NCBI GenBank assembly: GCA_024742935.1 | Contig: JANSXN010000012.1 | Location: forward strand, 1-53,062 | Source of the DNA: Flavobacteriaceae bacterium | GTDB lineage: Bacteria > Bacteroidota > Bacteroidia > Flavobacteriales > Flavobacteriaceae | Direction of reading: 5' to 3' | Length of the DNA stretch: 53,062 nucleotides | Shown: in pieces, positions 8,072 through 17,059 of the stretch | How positions within the stretch are numbered: position 1 is the first letter of the stretch | How the letters are laid out: the number at the start of each line of letters is the position of its first letter | Notes under the pieces: generated by a model | What the model saw: only the letters and a program-made list of their open reading frames with translations | What the model was told of the DNA's origin: nothing | Databases searched by the model: none | Made by a program: the position numbers and the translations under genes

Positions 8072-10303
8072 ATGAAAAAAGTACTTATTCTATTACTACT
8101 TGTCCTGTTTATCGTTCCCGTAAAGGCAAATGAAGGCATGTGGTTTTTAATGCACATTGAGCGACTCAATTATGTAGATATGCAAAAAATGGGTCTGCAA
8201 CTCACCCCTGAAGAAATTTACAGCGTCAACAACAACAGTTTGAAAGATGCAATTGTACAATTTGGAGGTGGCTGTACCGCTGAGATTATCTCAAAAAATG
8301 GCCTCGTTTTAACAAACCATCACTGTGGATATGGACAAATTGCTGAACTCTCATCAGAAGAAAACGACTATTTAACAAACGGTTTCTGGGCAAAAAACTA
8401 TGGAGAAGAACTAAAACCCGCCAACCTTTCTGTGCGGTTTTTTGTGAGAATGGATGACGTGACCGAAAGAATTTTAGCCCTTGTAAACGATGAAATGACA
8501 GAATTAGAAAGAGAAAAAGTCATCAATCAGGAAATTGCAAAAATCCAAAAAGAAAATGATGAAGGAGGAAAATACACCGTTTCTGTTCGTCCTTTTTACA
8601 GCGGAAATGAATACTACTATTTCGTTTATCAGGATTATACAGATGTGAGACTTGTGGGTACACCACCCAATAGTATCGGAAAATTTGGAGGAGACACAGA
8701 CAACTGGGAATGGCCGCGCCACACTGGCGATTTTGCACTTTTTAGAGTCTATGGTGATCAAGATGGAAATCCTGCAAAATACTCAGAAGACAATGTGCCT
8801 TTACAAGTGCCTTATCATTTGCCCGTAAGCACCAAAGGGATTCAGGAAGATGATTTTGCTATGATTTTAGGTTACCCCGGAAGAACCAATAGATGGATGC
8901 CCGCAGCAGGAATTGACCAAAATGTAAACTATGCTTATCCCGCCTGGGTAGAAGGGTCTAAAACAGCAATGGATGCTATGAAACCCCATATGGATGCCAA
9001 TCAAAAAGTAAGATTGGATTATGCTTCAAAATATGCCGGTATCGCAAACTACTGGAAAAACCGTCAAGGCATGATTGATGCATTAAAGCAACACAAAACG
9101 GCTCAGTCCAAAAGAAAAGATGAAGAAAAATTTGTAAAATGGGCCAATTCAAATATTCAGGGAAGTGGTGATGCCTATTCCTCAGAAGAAGCCCAGGCAG
9201 CTCTCAAAGCCTCCAAGCAGAGTATCACTTCAAAAAGAGAACAGGAAAAGTATGGGAATGTGATGGAGGTTATAAATAATTATTTCTCAAAGACAAATGT
9301 CAAAAGCAAGGATGACAATTATTTAATCAGTGTGCTAAGAGGTAGTAATTTAATTTTGTTACCCAACAGATTTAATAACTTAGTTAATACAATCGTAAAC
9401 GAAGAGAGCATTCCAGAAGAAGCATTTCAACAAAAAATTCAGCCGGAAATTGATCAATACTTCGACGGCTTATTTATGCCTTTAGAACATGATGTGTTGA
9501 TAGAAACAGTGAACCTTTATGCACTCAAAGCATCAAACCCTGTCTCTTCGCTACAAGAAGTTAAAGAGAATTACAAAAGAGGAGGACCCTCAATCAAAAA
9601 TTATTTAAAAGATCTTATAAACAGCAGTGTTCTTTCTTCAAAAGATAACTTTGAAAAATTTGCAAAAAATCCAAATGAGGAGACATATAAGAATGACCCT
9701 TTAGTCAAATTATCTCAAGAACTTCTTACTGAATACAGATTTAAATCGGAAGAATTAAAAGAAATGGAAGAGCAATATCAAAAAGCTTACAGATTAATGA
9801 TACAAGGAATGCGCGAAATGCACCCAGATAAGGTTTACTATCCGGATGCAAACAGCACACTCAGGTTATCTTATGGAAAAGTGAGAGCATTGCCAATGGG
9901 AGACAAGAAAAATGATGCAAAGAAAAATTATTATACCACACTCAAAGGCACCGTTGCAAAATACCAACCCGGCGATGATGAGTTTGATATGCCTCAGAAA
10001 CTAATTGATCTTTACAATGCGAAAGACTTTGGACCTTATGCAGACAAAGCGGGTCATATGCCCGTGAACTTCCTTACTGACCATGATATCACTGGGGGTA
10101 ACTCAGGTTCACCCGTTTTAAACGGAAAAGGAGAACTCATTGGCCTCGCCTTCGACGGAAACATTGAAGCCATGGCCGGCGATGTGATATTTGATGATGA
10201 ACTGCAACGTGCCATCAATGTTGATGTGCGTTATATCTTGTTTATCATCGATAAATATGCCGGTGCCAAGCATTTGGTTGATGAGATGACTCTTAAAAAT
10301 TAA
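8072..10303 (+). CDS. S46-family dipeptidyl-peptidase, DPP7-like
   Basis: A 743-residue exported serine exopeptidase that removes dipeptides from peptide N-termini in the periplasm. It has a signal peptide (cut near VKA-NEGMW), and the mature protein begins NEGMW as is typical of S46. The predicted triad is H84 (TNHHCGY), D220 (WPRHTGDF) and S678 (GGNSGSP). The His-Asp spacing of 136 residues equals what I recall for Porphyromonas DPP7. Eighteen residues after the catalytic Ser is Gly696 (LAFDGN), where acidic-specific DPP11 has Arg, so a preference for hydrophobic P1 residues is inferred. The enzyme feeds peptide uptake. The gene ends before a clear terminator. Confidence 0.93.
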   Translation: MKKVLILLLLVLFIVPVKANEGMWFLMHIERLNYVDMQKMGLQLTPEEIYSVNNNSLKDAIVQFGGGCTAEIISKNGLVLTNHHCGYGQIAELSSEENDYLTNGFWAKNYGEELKPANLSVRFFVRMDDVTERILALVNDEMTELEREKVINQEIAKIQKENDEGGKYTVSVRPFYSGNEYYYFVYQDYTDVRLVGTPPNSIGKFGGDTDNWEWPRHTGDFALFRVYGDQDGNPAKYSEDNVPLQVPYHLPVSTKGIQEDDFAMILGYPGRTNRWMPAAGIDQNVNYAYPAWVEGSKTAMDAMKPHMDANQKVRLDYASKYAGIANYWKNRQGMIDALKQHKTAQSKRKDEEKFVKWANSNIQGSGDAYSSEEAQAALKASKQSITSKREQEKYGNVMEVINNYFSKTNVKSKDDNYLISVLRGSNLILLPNRFNNLVNTIVNEESIPEEAFQQKIQPEIDQYFDGLFMPLEHDVLIETVNLYALKASNPVSSLQEVKENYKRGGPSIKNYLKDLINSSVLSSKDNFEKFAKNPNEETYKNDPLVKLSQELLTEYRFKSEELKEMEEQYQKAYRLMIQGMREMHPDKVYYPDANSTLRLSYGKVRALPMGDKKNDAKKNYYTTLKGTVAKYQPGDDEFDMPQKLIDLYNAKDFGPYADKAGHMPVNFLTDHDITGGNSGSPVLNGKGELIGLAFDGNIEAMAGDVIFDDELQRAINVDVRYILFIIDKYAGAKHLVDEMTLKN

Positions 10304-10324
10304 ATTTTTAAATACTTAAATAGG

Positions 10325-10359
10325 AAACCTGTCTTTGTCAAACATCGACAGGTTTTTTT
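10325..10359 (+). terminator. Rho-independent terminator after the S46 peptidase
   Basis: AAACCTGTC (10325-10333) pairs with GACAGGTTT (10347-10355), followed by a T-run. It lies 22 bases after the S46 stop codon and separates it from mpl. Confidence 0.8.
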
Positions 10360-10401
10360 ATTTCACAATATGTATATTTACATAACATTTTATTTTAAAC
10401 T

Positions 10402-11754
10402 ATGCACATACATTTTATAGCCATTGGCGGAAGCGCCATACACAATCTGGCTTTGGCATTACACCATAAAGGTGACACCATCACCGGAAGCGATGACACC
10501 ATTTTTGAACCTTCAAAATCACGTCTTGAAAAAGCCGGATTGTTGCCGGAAACAATGGGTTGGTTTCCCGAAAAAATTACATCAATCCTTGATGCCGTCA
10601 TCTTGGGCATGCATGCAAAAGAAGACAATCCGGAACTTCTGAAAGCACAAGAACTCGGGTTGAAAATTTACTCCTATCCCGAATATCTGTATGAACATTC
10701 AAAAAACAAAACCCGGGTAGTTATAGGGGGTAGTCATGGTAAAACCACCATCACTGCAATGATTTTACATGTACTCCATTATCACAATATCTCCGCAGAC
10801 TATATGGTGGGCGCACAACTGGAAGGATTTGATACCATGGTTCACTTAACTGATGAAAATGATTTTATGGTATTAGAAGGCGATGAATATCTATCCTCAC
10901 CCATCGACAGACGACCTAAATTTCACCTCTATAAACCCAATATCGCTCTGCTCAGCGGAATCGCTTGGGACCACATCAATGTGTTCCCTACCTATGAAAA
11001 CTACGTCGAGCAATTTAAAATATTTGTTGATTCCATCATAAAGGGCGGAAGCATCAACTACAATGAAGAAGACCCCGAAGTAGTGAAAGTGGTGGAAGCC
11101 TCAGAAAACACCATCAGAAAAATAGGCTATCAAACCCCGGAATATTCAATTGAAAACGGAATCACCTTGTTAGAAACCCCCGAAGGCCCAATGCCGATTG
11201 AAGTTTTTGGCAAACACAATCTCAATAACCTCGCTGGAGCCAAATGGATTTGCCAGCATCTGGGTGTGGATGAAGACGATTTTTATGAAGCCATTGCCAC
11301 TTTTACAGGGGCTTCAAAACGCCTTGAAAAAATTGCAGAAAGTTCCACAGCAGTTGCTTATAAAGATTTTGCACATTCGCCTTCAAAAGTTGCAGCAACC
11401 ACCCAAGCTGTTAAAAATCAATATGCAAACCGCAAACTCATTGCCTGTCTGGAACTTCATACATACAGCAGTTTGAATCCTGAGTTTTTAAAAGAATACC
11501 AAGGTGCTTTGGATGCAGCAGATGTGGCTGTGGTTTTTTACTCCCCTCACGCAGTGGAAATCAAAAAATTGAAACCCATCAGCAAGGAGCAAATCGCAAA
11601 TGCCTTTGAGCGTGAAGATTTGATTATCTACACAGATCCTAAAGTGTTTAAAGAGTTTCTCTTTCAACAAGATTTTAAAAATAGCACCCTACTTTTAATG
11701 AGCAGCGGTAATTATGGGGGGTTGGATTTTGAGGAGGTGAAGGGGTTGGTGTAG
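10402..11754 (+). CDS. mpl: UDP-N-acetylmuramate:L-alanyl-gamma-D-glutamyl-meso-DAP ligase
   Basis: A 450-residue Mur ligase that reattaches the recycled murein tripeptide to UDP-MurNAc. The N-terminus HIHFIAIGGSAIHNLALAL is the Mpl/MurC Rossmann start, TGSDDTIFEPS follows at about 28-38, and the ATP P-loop is GGSHGKTT at 109-116. The DHINVFPTYENY and GKHNLNN segments mark the central and C-terminal domains. It is closer to Mpl than MurC because of the HN in the first loop and the TGSDD..EPS motif. A TATATTTA element at 10373-10380 may be its -7 promoter. Cytoplasmic. Confidence 0.88.
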   Translation: MHIHFIAIGGSAIHNLALALHHKGDTITGSDDTIFEPSKSRLEKAGLLPETMGWFPEKITSILDAVILGMHAKEDNPELLKAQELGLKIYSYPEYLYEHSKNKTRVVIGGSHGKTTITAMILHVLHYHNISADYMVGAQLEGFDTMVHLTDENDFMVLEGDEYLSSPIDRRPKFHLYKPNIALLSGIAWDHINVFPTYENYVEQFKIFVDSIIKGGSINYNEEDPEVVKVVEASENTIRKIGYQTPEYSIENGITLLETPEGPMPIEVFGKHNLNNLAGAKWICQHLGVDEDDFYEAIATFTGASKRLEKIAESSTAVAYKDFAHSPSKVAATTQAVKNQYANRKLIACLELHTYSSLNPEFLKEYQGALDAADVAVVFYSPHAVEIKKLKPISKEQIANAFEREDLIIYTDPKVFKEFLFQQDFKNSTLLLMSSGNYGGLDFEEVKGLV

Positions 11755-11773
11755 TGTTTTTAGGGGTATTAAT

Positions 11774-12262
11774 TTAAACAGAAGGAATATGAATATTTCT
11801 AAATTCTTCATTTGGCCTTTCAAAGTCTAGAACCTTTTTAAGTAATGTTTTTTTCTTAACATCTTTGATTCTCCCAAACTCTAACGTACTATCAACCATA
11901 AAGGAATAATATTCCCTTTTATGAATGTCATTATAAATGATTAGATATGCTTCTTTATCAAATGTATTAAGTTTAATTTCTTTTGAGTTTGAAAATAAAC
12001 TAAATCCTATTTCATTTTTACCCCACTTATGATTTTCGAAATCTATATTACTAAGAATTTTAATATTCAATGCGGGACCACTTCCAATATTTTTGAAATA
12101 GTAATTATGGTCTTCATATTGCTCTATAGATATTAAAGGAGTCTGTCTTGTAAAATCTAACTTATCCTTTGACATGTTATAGTTGTGTATTATTAATGTC
12201 AAAATAATAAAAATGATTAAATTGAGAAAGGCTATTAATATGTTTATTATCTCGACAGTCAT
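11774..12262 (-). CDS. Hypothetical membrane-anchored protein
   Basis: A 162-residue protein that I do not recognise. Residues 4-26 (IINILIAFLNLIIFIILTLIIH) form one strong transmembrane helix, followed by a soluble, mixed alpha/beta domain containing YFKNIGSGPALNIKI. That segment resembles a short Ig-like strand pair seen in many uncharacterised membrane-tethered proteins. It ends 20 bases from mpl, convergent with it. Orientation of the soluble domain cannot be decided. Unusually AT-rich with many Ile/Asn codons, so it may be an accessory gene. Confidence 0.65.
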   Translation of the reverse strand: MTVEIINILIAFLNLIIFIILTLIIHNYNMSKDKLDFTRQTPLISIEQYEDHNYYFKNIGSGPALNIKILSNIDFENHKWGKNEIGFSLFSNSKEIKLNTFDKEAYLIIYNDIHKREYYSFMVDSTLEFGRIKDVKKKTLLKKVLDFERPNEEFRNIHIPSV

Positions 12263-12361
12263 TTAATTTCCGGATTATTATTTTTTGCTTTTAAGATTAT
12301 TTAAAATGCAGATATGAAGTCAATCAAACTTAAACCATTTTTCTAAACTGGCAAAATGTAA

Positions 12362-12958
12362 TTACCTATACATCCCCTCAATAAACCCATCCCTGTCCTT
12401 TTTTGCACTTTCTTTAAGTGCTTCTTTGGCGTTGAGTTGGTCTTGTTTTACTTTATCCTGTGATAATTTAAACTTCCCTTCCCAGTGAGTGATTTCAATT
12501 TCAAAAGCCTGTATGTAGTTTACAGCACCTTCCATTCGTTTGTTGTGAGGCTCCAAAATGTATTTTTGTGATGCCCCTTCCAGAAACTTTGTCATGGCAA
12601 TCATGGTTTTCTTTGCTTCCTCGGGGTCAGTAATTAAAGTGACAGTTCCAGTGAGGTGTACAAAAATATAATTCCAGGTGGGGAGTTGGGTGGTGGTATA
12701 AATGCTGGGCGAAATATATGCGTCTGGTCCTCTAAAAATAACAGTGACCTCTGCACCATCTTTCAAAGTTGCTACTTGGGGGTTGTATTTATCAATATGC
12801 GCCACCAGTTTTTGAATCTTGTGGTTATAGATAATGGGAATGTGCGTAACAAGTGGCTTTCCATCAAGCACAGAAACCAGCATCCCCAGAGGGTATTCTT
12901 CAATGATCGCAATCATTTTTTTGATGTCGTTTTCCTGATGGTGTTTTGGTGGATACAT
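12362..12958 (-). CDS. PaiB-family FMN-binding negative transcriptional regulator
   Basis: A 198-residue member of the PaiB family (split beta-barrel flavin-binding fold). Hallmarks are MYPPKHHQEND at the start, LVTHIPIIYN, IFRGPDAYISPSIY and PTWNYIFVHLTG in the middle, and GKFKLSQDK near the C-terminus. Bacillus PaiB is reported as a repressor of protease and sporulation genes, but most homologues are likely flavin- or heme-binding oxidoreductase-like proteins, so a regulatory role is only nominal here. No DNA-binding domain is visible. Cytoplasmic. Confidence 0.88.
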   Translation of the reverse strand: MYPPKHHQENDIKKMIAIIEEYPLGMLVSVLDGKPLVTHIPIIYNHKIQKLVAHIDKYNPQVATLKDGAEVTVIFRGPDAYISPSIYTTTQLPTWNYIFVHLTGTVTLITDPEEAKKTMIAMTKFLEGASQKYILEPHNKRMEGAVNYIQAFEIEITHWEGKFKLSQDKVKQDQLNAKEALKESAKKDRDGFIEGMYR

Positions 12959-12997
12959 TTGAAGGTAGAAGTATGAAGTTAAAATTTAGAAGTTTCA

Positions 12998-13030
12998 CTC
13001 CCCTCACCTTTGGTAGGGGTCGGGGGGAGG
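12998..13030 (+). repeat. GC-rich hairpin repeat, copy 2
   Basis: CCCC-TC-ACC / GGT-A-GGGG hairpin (13000-13019) followed by a G-rich tail ending GGGGGGAGG. It aligns with the element at 6453-6485: the same CCCCTC, TTTGG loop, AGGGG and GGGGGAGG blocks in the same order. It lies between the paiB-like start and the end of the DUF1569 gene. Confidence 0.6.
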
Positions 13031-13031
13031 A

Positions 13032-13481
13032 CTAACCTCTAAACTGCCTGAAATGGTGATCTAAGTGTTTATATTGCATTTTACCCCACTGCTCTGTGGT
13101 GAAATGTCCGCAAAAAGGGTGTGGTGGCCATTCGGTTTTGTTTTTTTCTGCATAAAATTCTTCTATGAGTGATTTTAATGCTTGCTTTTCTTTTTCGAAA
13201 TCTCTTTCATCTACAATTTTAAACTCTTTGGAAGTTGGAAGCCCTTGCTTCCAGGGTTTGTCATCATAGAGTGATTTTTTAAAAAATGAAAAAAGCAATC
13301 TCATTACCGGATTGGGTTTTGCCAACGTGATTTTTTCTAACGGCACTTTCAGCGGTTCACTGCAATGCGCCAGCATTTGAGCAACATCCATTTTCCCCCA
13401 TTTTGCTTGTGATTCTGGGTTTAAATTGTCTAAACGCCCTAAAATTTCGGCGAAAGCTTTTTCTGTAAAAAGTGATTGCAT
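13032..13481 (-). CDS. DUF1569 (DinB-like) family protein
   Basis: A 149-residue helical protein. MDVAQMLAHCSEPLKVPL (about 31-48) is a typical metal-binding His segment of the DinB/YfiT-like four-helix fold, and HPFCGHFTTEQWGKMQYKHLDHHFRQF near the C-terminus supplies further histidines, the usual DUF1569 signature. Members may bind a divalent metal; some relatives are thiol transferases, but no function is assigned. Cytoplasmic, no signal peptide. The start faces radC, with back-to-back promoter elements between. Confidence 0.82.
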   Translation of the reverse strand: MQSLFTEKAFAEILGRLDNLNPESQAKWGKMDVAQMLAHCSEPLKVPLEKITLAKPNPVMRLLFSFFKKSLYDDKPWKQGLPTSKEFKIVDERDFEKEKQALKSLIEEFYAEKNKTEWPPHPFCGHFTTEQWGKMQYKHLDHHFRQFRG

Positions 13482-13503
13482 ATCATTATTTTTTTTCAGG
13501 AAT

Positions 13504-13525
13504 TAAAGATACATGTTTATCTTTA
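13504..13525. promoter_or_regulatory. Divergent -7 elements forming a perfect inverted repeat (DUF1569 / radC)
   Basis: TAAAGATA (13504-13511), a six-base spacer, then TATCTTTA (13518-13525). The two halves are exact reverse complements and each matches TAnnTTT[G/A], one facing the DUF1569 start (13481) and the other the radC start (13540). Simultaneous use looks sterically difficult, so the site may couple the two genes. Confidence 0.45.
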
Positions 13526-13539
13526 TACTCATTATAGCG

Positions 13540-14241
13540 ATGAATCAAAAAAAACCAACATCATTCTCAATAAAAAACTGGTCACAAGACGACAGACCCA
13601 GAGAAAAACTGCTTCAAAAAGGACGCGCTGCCTTGAGTGATGCAGAGCTTATTGCGATTCTTATTGGCTCAGGAAACAATGAAGAGAGTGCCGTAGATTT
13701 GAGCAAGCGCATTTTGGCTAAAGCCGAAAACAACCTCAATCAGTTAGGAAAACTTACTATCAATCAACTCACAGAATTTAAAGGTATTGGCGAAGCCAAA
13801 GCTATTACCATTGCGGCCGCTATGGAGTTGGGTCGCCGTCGACGCGCTGAGGAGGCTGTAAAACTTAATAAGATAACTTCAAGTAAGGATGTTTTTGAGT
13901 TGATGCAACCCATTCTAGGCGAACTGCCTCACGAAGAGTTCTGGATTTTGTACCTTAATAATTCAAATAAAATCATTCATAAAGAACAATCCAGTAAAGG
14001 CGGGATCACAGGAACACTTGTTGATGTACGTCTGGTTCTTAAAAAGGCGCTTGAAGTGGGTGCTACCGGTATCATTTTAACTCACAATCATCCTTCAGGG
14101 ACTCTCATTGCCAGTGAACCTGATAAAATGCTTACGCGAAAGCTTAAGACAGCCTCAGAAAGTCTCGACATCAAAGTGCTTGATCATATAATCATCACCG
14201 AAAAGGCTTACTTCAGTTTTGCAGATGAAAACATTTTATAA
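13540..14241 (+). CDS. radC: RadC-family JAMM domain protein
   Basis: A 233-residue protein with an N-terminal helix-hairpin-helix (LTEFKGIGEAKAITIAAAMELGRR) and a C-terminal JAB1/MPN domain. The metal motif H-x-H-x10-D is complete: H182, H184 (THNHPSG) and D195. RadC was named as a DNA repair protein, but that role is disputed and the biochemical activity of the JAMM domain is unproven. ATG 13540 is chosen over 13513 because the latter overlaps the -7 element. The YjjG-type gene follows after three bases, so the two are co-transcribed. Confidence 0.93.
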   Translation: MNQKKPTSFSIKNWSQDDRPREKLLQKGRAALSDAELIAILIGSGNNEESAVDLSKRILAKAENNLNQLGKLTINQLTEFKGIGEAKAITIAAAMELGRRRRAEEAVKLNKITSSKDVFELMQPILGELPHEEFWILYLNNSNKIIHKEQSSKGGITGTLVDVRLVLKKALEVGATGIILTHNHPSGTLIASEPDKMLTRKLKTASESLDIKVLDHIIITEKAYFSFADENIL

Positions 14242-14244
14242 TTT

Positions 14245-14934
14245 ATGTTTAAAGACAAACAAATCACAGATATTTTTTTTGATTTAGACCACACGCTTTG
14301 GGACTTTGAAAAAAATTCGGCGCTTGCATTTCAAAAAGTATTTGAGACCCATAAAATTCCCATTGACTTACCTGAATTTTTAAAAGTATATGAACCCATC
14401 AATCTGAAATACTGGAAACTTTACCGCGAAGAGCAAGTTACTAAACAGCAATTGCGCAGAGGTCGTCTCAATGATACTTTTTCATTGATTGAACTTCAGT
14501 TTCCTATTGAGATAATTGATGCACTTGCAGTTTCTTATATTGATTTTTTACCACATAATAATCATTTGTTTCCGGGGACTTTTGAATTACTGGATTTTTT
14601 GAAGCCAAATTATAAACTACATATCATTACCAACGGTTTTGAAGAAGTACAGTCCAAAAAATTAATCAACTCAAAAATTGAAAGTTACTTTAAAACAGTC
14701 ACAAATTCTGAACGTGTTGGTGTAAAAAAGCCCAATCCTAAAATTTTTCAATTTGCATTAGACCAGGCAAAGACAGTTCCCGAAAGAAGTGTGATGATTG
14801 GCGATAATCTTGAAGCAGATATTCTGGGAGCAAATGCTGTGGGTATGCACACCATTTTTTTTAACCTTCGCGATGAATACCCACAAGATTATGTTGAAGT
14901 TAAAAACCTGCAGGATATAAAAGAATTGTTTTAA
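14245..14934 (+). CDS. yjjG: YjjG-family noncanonical pyrimidine nucleotidase (HAD)
   Basis: A 229-residue HAD phosphatase. FFDLDHTLWDF places the nucleophile Asp at 13 and the acid Asp at 15; the LDHTLWDF form is characteristic of the YjjG/YfnB subfamily. ITNGFEEVQSKK is motif II, VKKPNPKIF holds the motif III lysine, and MIGDNLEADILGA is motif IV. E. coli YjjG hydrolyses noncanonical pyrimidine nucleotides (house-cleaning), which fits pairing with radC but is inference. It begins three bases after radC. Confidence 0.88.
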   Translation: MFKDKQITDIFFDLDHTLWDFEKNSALAFQKVFETHKIPIDLPEFLKVYEPINLKYWKLYREEQVTKQQLRRGRLNDTFSLIELQFPIEIIDALAVSYIDFLPHNNHLFPGTFELLDFLKPNYKLHIITNGFEEVQSKKLINSKIESYFKTVTNSERVGVKKPNPKIFQFALDQAKTVPERSVMIGDNLEADILGANAVGMHTIFFNLRDEYPQDYVEVKNLQDIKELF

Positions 14935-15033
14935 ATGTGGTTTGAACCTAGGGTAAACATCTTTTAAACTGTTTAAACAAAAAACAATACCTTATTGTTT
15001 TTAACGTTTAATAAGTGTCTAATCCCCAAAGAT

Positions 15034-15579
15034 ATGTTCAAATATTCCTGCTTACTCCTCTTTTTTTGCACACTCCTTTTTTCATGTGTTAAGGACACAG
15101 ACTTTGACCAGGCTGATGCAATAACACCTTCTCAAGAAGTTGAGGTCAACTTTATCTATTTTACTTTAGAAATTGATGATTTTCAAATGGATCCTCTTTC
15201 AGAAGGTTCTCTTGCTGTTATAGATACTACAGAGGTACGTTTTCTTGATGATGATTTTGCTGTTGACAATATTGTTGCCGCAGAGTTTTTCTTTAAGTTT
15301 ACCAATACATTCCCTGTGGGATTGGATGCAGATTTTACTTTTCTTTCTGAAGAAAACGAGCCTTTTTATACTATTAATTTCCCAATACAAATAAGTGAAG
15401 ACGGGAGTCCGGTTCTCACAGAATTTACTCAGCTTGTAACTGCTGAAGATATTGAGCTTCTCACCTTAAATGATAAAGTGGTTGTTACTATCAGAATTCA
15501 GACAGATAATCAAACACTGGAAGGGGTTTTAAACCTGCAATCAAAAGCTACCTATTTTTTAGAATTTTCAGATTTATAG
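15034..15579 (+). CDS. Hypothetical lipoprotein
   Basis: A 181-residue lipoprotein with signal FKYSCLLLFFCTLLF and lipobox LLFSC (Cys18). The mature part is acidic and beta-rich, without a named domain that I can see. ATG 15034 is chosen over an upstream TTG at 14995 because it places the signal peptide at the N-terminus. The next gene, an outer-membrane DUF5723 protein, starts one base after its stop codon, so the two are surely co-transcribed and may form a surface complex, the lipoprotein possibly acting as plug or partner. Confidence 0.75.
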   Translation: MFKYSCLLLFFCTLLFSCVKDTDFDQADAITPSQEVEVNFIYFTLEIDDFQMDPLSEGSLAVIDTTEVRFLDDDFAVDNIVAAEFFFKFTNTFPVGLDADFTFLSEENEPFYTINFPIQISEDGSPVLTEFTQLVTAEDIELLTLNDKVVVTIRIQTDNQTLEGVLNLQSKATYFLEFSDL

Positions 15580-15580
15580 T

Positions 15581-16999
15581 ATGAGGTTTGTTTTAATCAT
15601 TATTTTCCTTTGTTTGGGGTTTTTGGGCGTTGCTCAAAACAAACAGCTCTTGTATGGTGTTTCTGAAGTGCCTCAATCTCTGCTCACAAACCCGGGTGGT
15701 ATTGTTTCTTATGACAAACATTTTGGCATCCCTTTTTTTTCACATCTTCACTTTAATGGTGGCTCTTCCGGAGTAACTGTTTATGATATTTTTCAAACTT
15801 CAAATACGTCAGACATTAATTCAAGAATTACAAATGCTATTTTTAGCATGAATAACTCTGATTTTTTTACGGTAACCCAGCAGCTGGAGGTTATTAGTTT
15901 TGGTTGGAGAAATAAAAATGACTTTTATTTTTCAGGTGGAATTTATCAGGAATTGGATATGATTACTTATTTTCCTAAAGATCTGGCAATTCTGGGTTGG
16001 GAGGGAAACAGAGATTACATAGGCTATGAATTTGATTTGAGTGACCTCAACACATCAGGGGATTTGTTGACTGTTTATCACTTTGGAGCCAATAAAAAAA
16101 TAACAGACAAACTTACTCTGGGTGCGCGATTTAAGATGTACTCCAGTATTTTTAACTTTAGAAGTACTTCAAACAAGGGGACTTTTGTAACGCAGGAAAG
16201 TGATGGGGGTCCCAATATTTATGATCACCTCCTCCAAGATGCCGATGTTCAGGTTCAAACATCCGGAATTGCATCATTAATAGATAATGACAATATCAAT
16301 GGAGCAGGAGATGTTGTAAGTCATGTAATGGGACGGGCACTTTTGGGAGGTAATTTAGGCGTTGGAATTGATATAGGTGCTACTTACGAAATCAACAGAA
16401 ATTTTACTGCGAGTGCAAGTGTTCTTGATTTGGGTGCAGTTTTTCATACCAATGATGTAGAAAACTATCGAGCGCTTGGAAGTTATAATTTAACCGGAAT
16501 CAATCTTATTTTTCCTCCATTGGAAGATGGCGAGCCCTCATTTCCTTATTATCAAGACCTGGAAGATGAAGTTAAAGAGCAGGTTCCCATTGATACACTT
16601 TACAACAAATATTCTGTAATGAGACCTCTAAAAATGAATGCATCATTGACCTATCATTTTGGTGAGGGTTATGGCAAAAATGAATGTGATTGTTTAAACA
16701 GAGAGACAACTAATTTTGGGAATCAGGGACTGGGCATACAGTTTTACTCAATTTTTAGACCTAAACAACCTCAATTTGCAGCGACCCTTTTTTATTACAG
16801 ACGTTTTACCGAGTTCTTATCCGGTAAAATAACATATACCGTTGATTCTTTTGTTTCAGATAATATGGGTCTTATGGCGGTGGGTGATTTTGGAAAATTC
16901 AATGTATATCTTGGAGTAGATAATTTGTTGCGCTATGGAAATCTCGCTAAGGCAAATCATGTATCTTTGCAGCTAGGTTTTAATATAAAATACCAATAA
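15581..16999 (+). CDS. DUF5723 family outer-membrane protein
   Basis: A 472-residue protein with a signal peptide (MRFVLIIIFLCLGFLGVAQ) and a long series of amphipathic beta strands. The first mature segment (YGVSEVPQSLLTNPGG) and the pattern of alternating strands match DUF5723, a PorQ/FadL-like beta-barrel family of Bacteroidota. The C-terminus, NHVSLQLGFNIKYQ, reads as a final strand. Function unknown; outer membrane by inference. It is preceded at one base by the lipoprotein and followed by another exported protein. Confidence 0.8.
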   Translation: MRFVLIIIFLCLGFLGVAQNKQLLYGVSEVPQSLLTNPGGIVSYDKHFGIPFFSHLHFNGGSSGVTVYDIFQTSNTSDINSRITNAIFSMNNSDFFTVTQQLEVISFGWRNKNDFYFSGGIYQELDMITYFPKDLAILGWEGNRDYIGYEFDLSDLNTSGDLLTVYHFGANKKITDKLTLGARFKMYSSIFNFRSTSNKGTFVTQESDGGPNIYDHLLQDADVQVQTSGIASLIDNDNINGAGDVVSHVMGRALLGGNLGVGIDIGATYEINRNFTASASVLDLGAVFHTNDVENYRALGSYNLTGINLIFPPLEDGEPSFPYYQDLEDEVKEQVPIDTLYNKYSVMRPLKMNASLTYHFGEGYGKNECDCLNRETTNFGNQGLGIQFYSIFRPKQPQFAATLFYYRRFTEFLSGKITYTVDSFVSDNMGLMAVGDFGKFNVYLGVDNLLRYGNLAKANHVSLQLGFNIKYQ

Positions 17000-17059
17000 C
17001 CACCATCAACAAGCCTTTATAAATAGGGCTGCGATTTTAACTCAAAATGCACTGTACAA

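Noticed and set aside
8072-10303. DPP11-type (acidic-specific) S46 peptidase
   Set aside because: The selectivity position holds Gly, not Arg.
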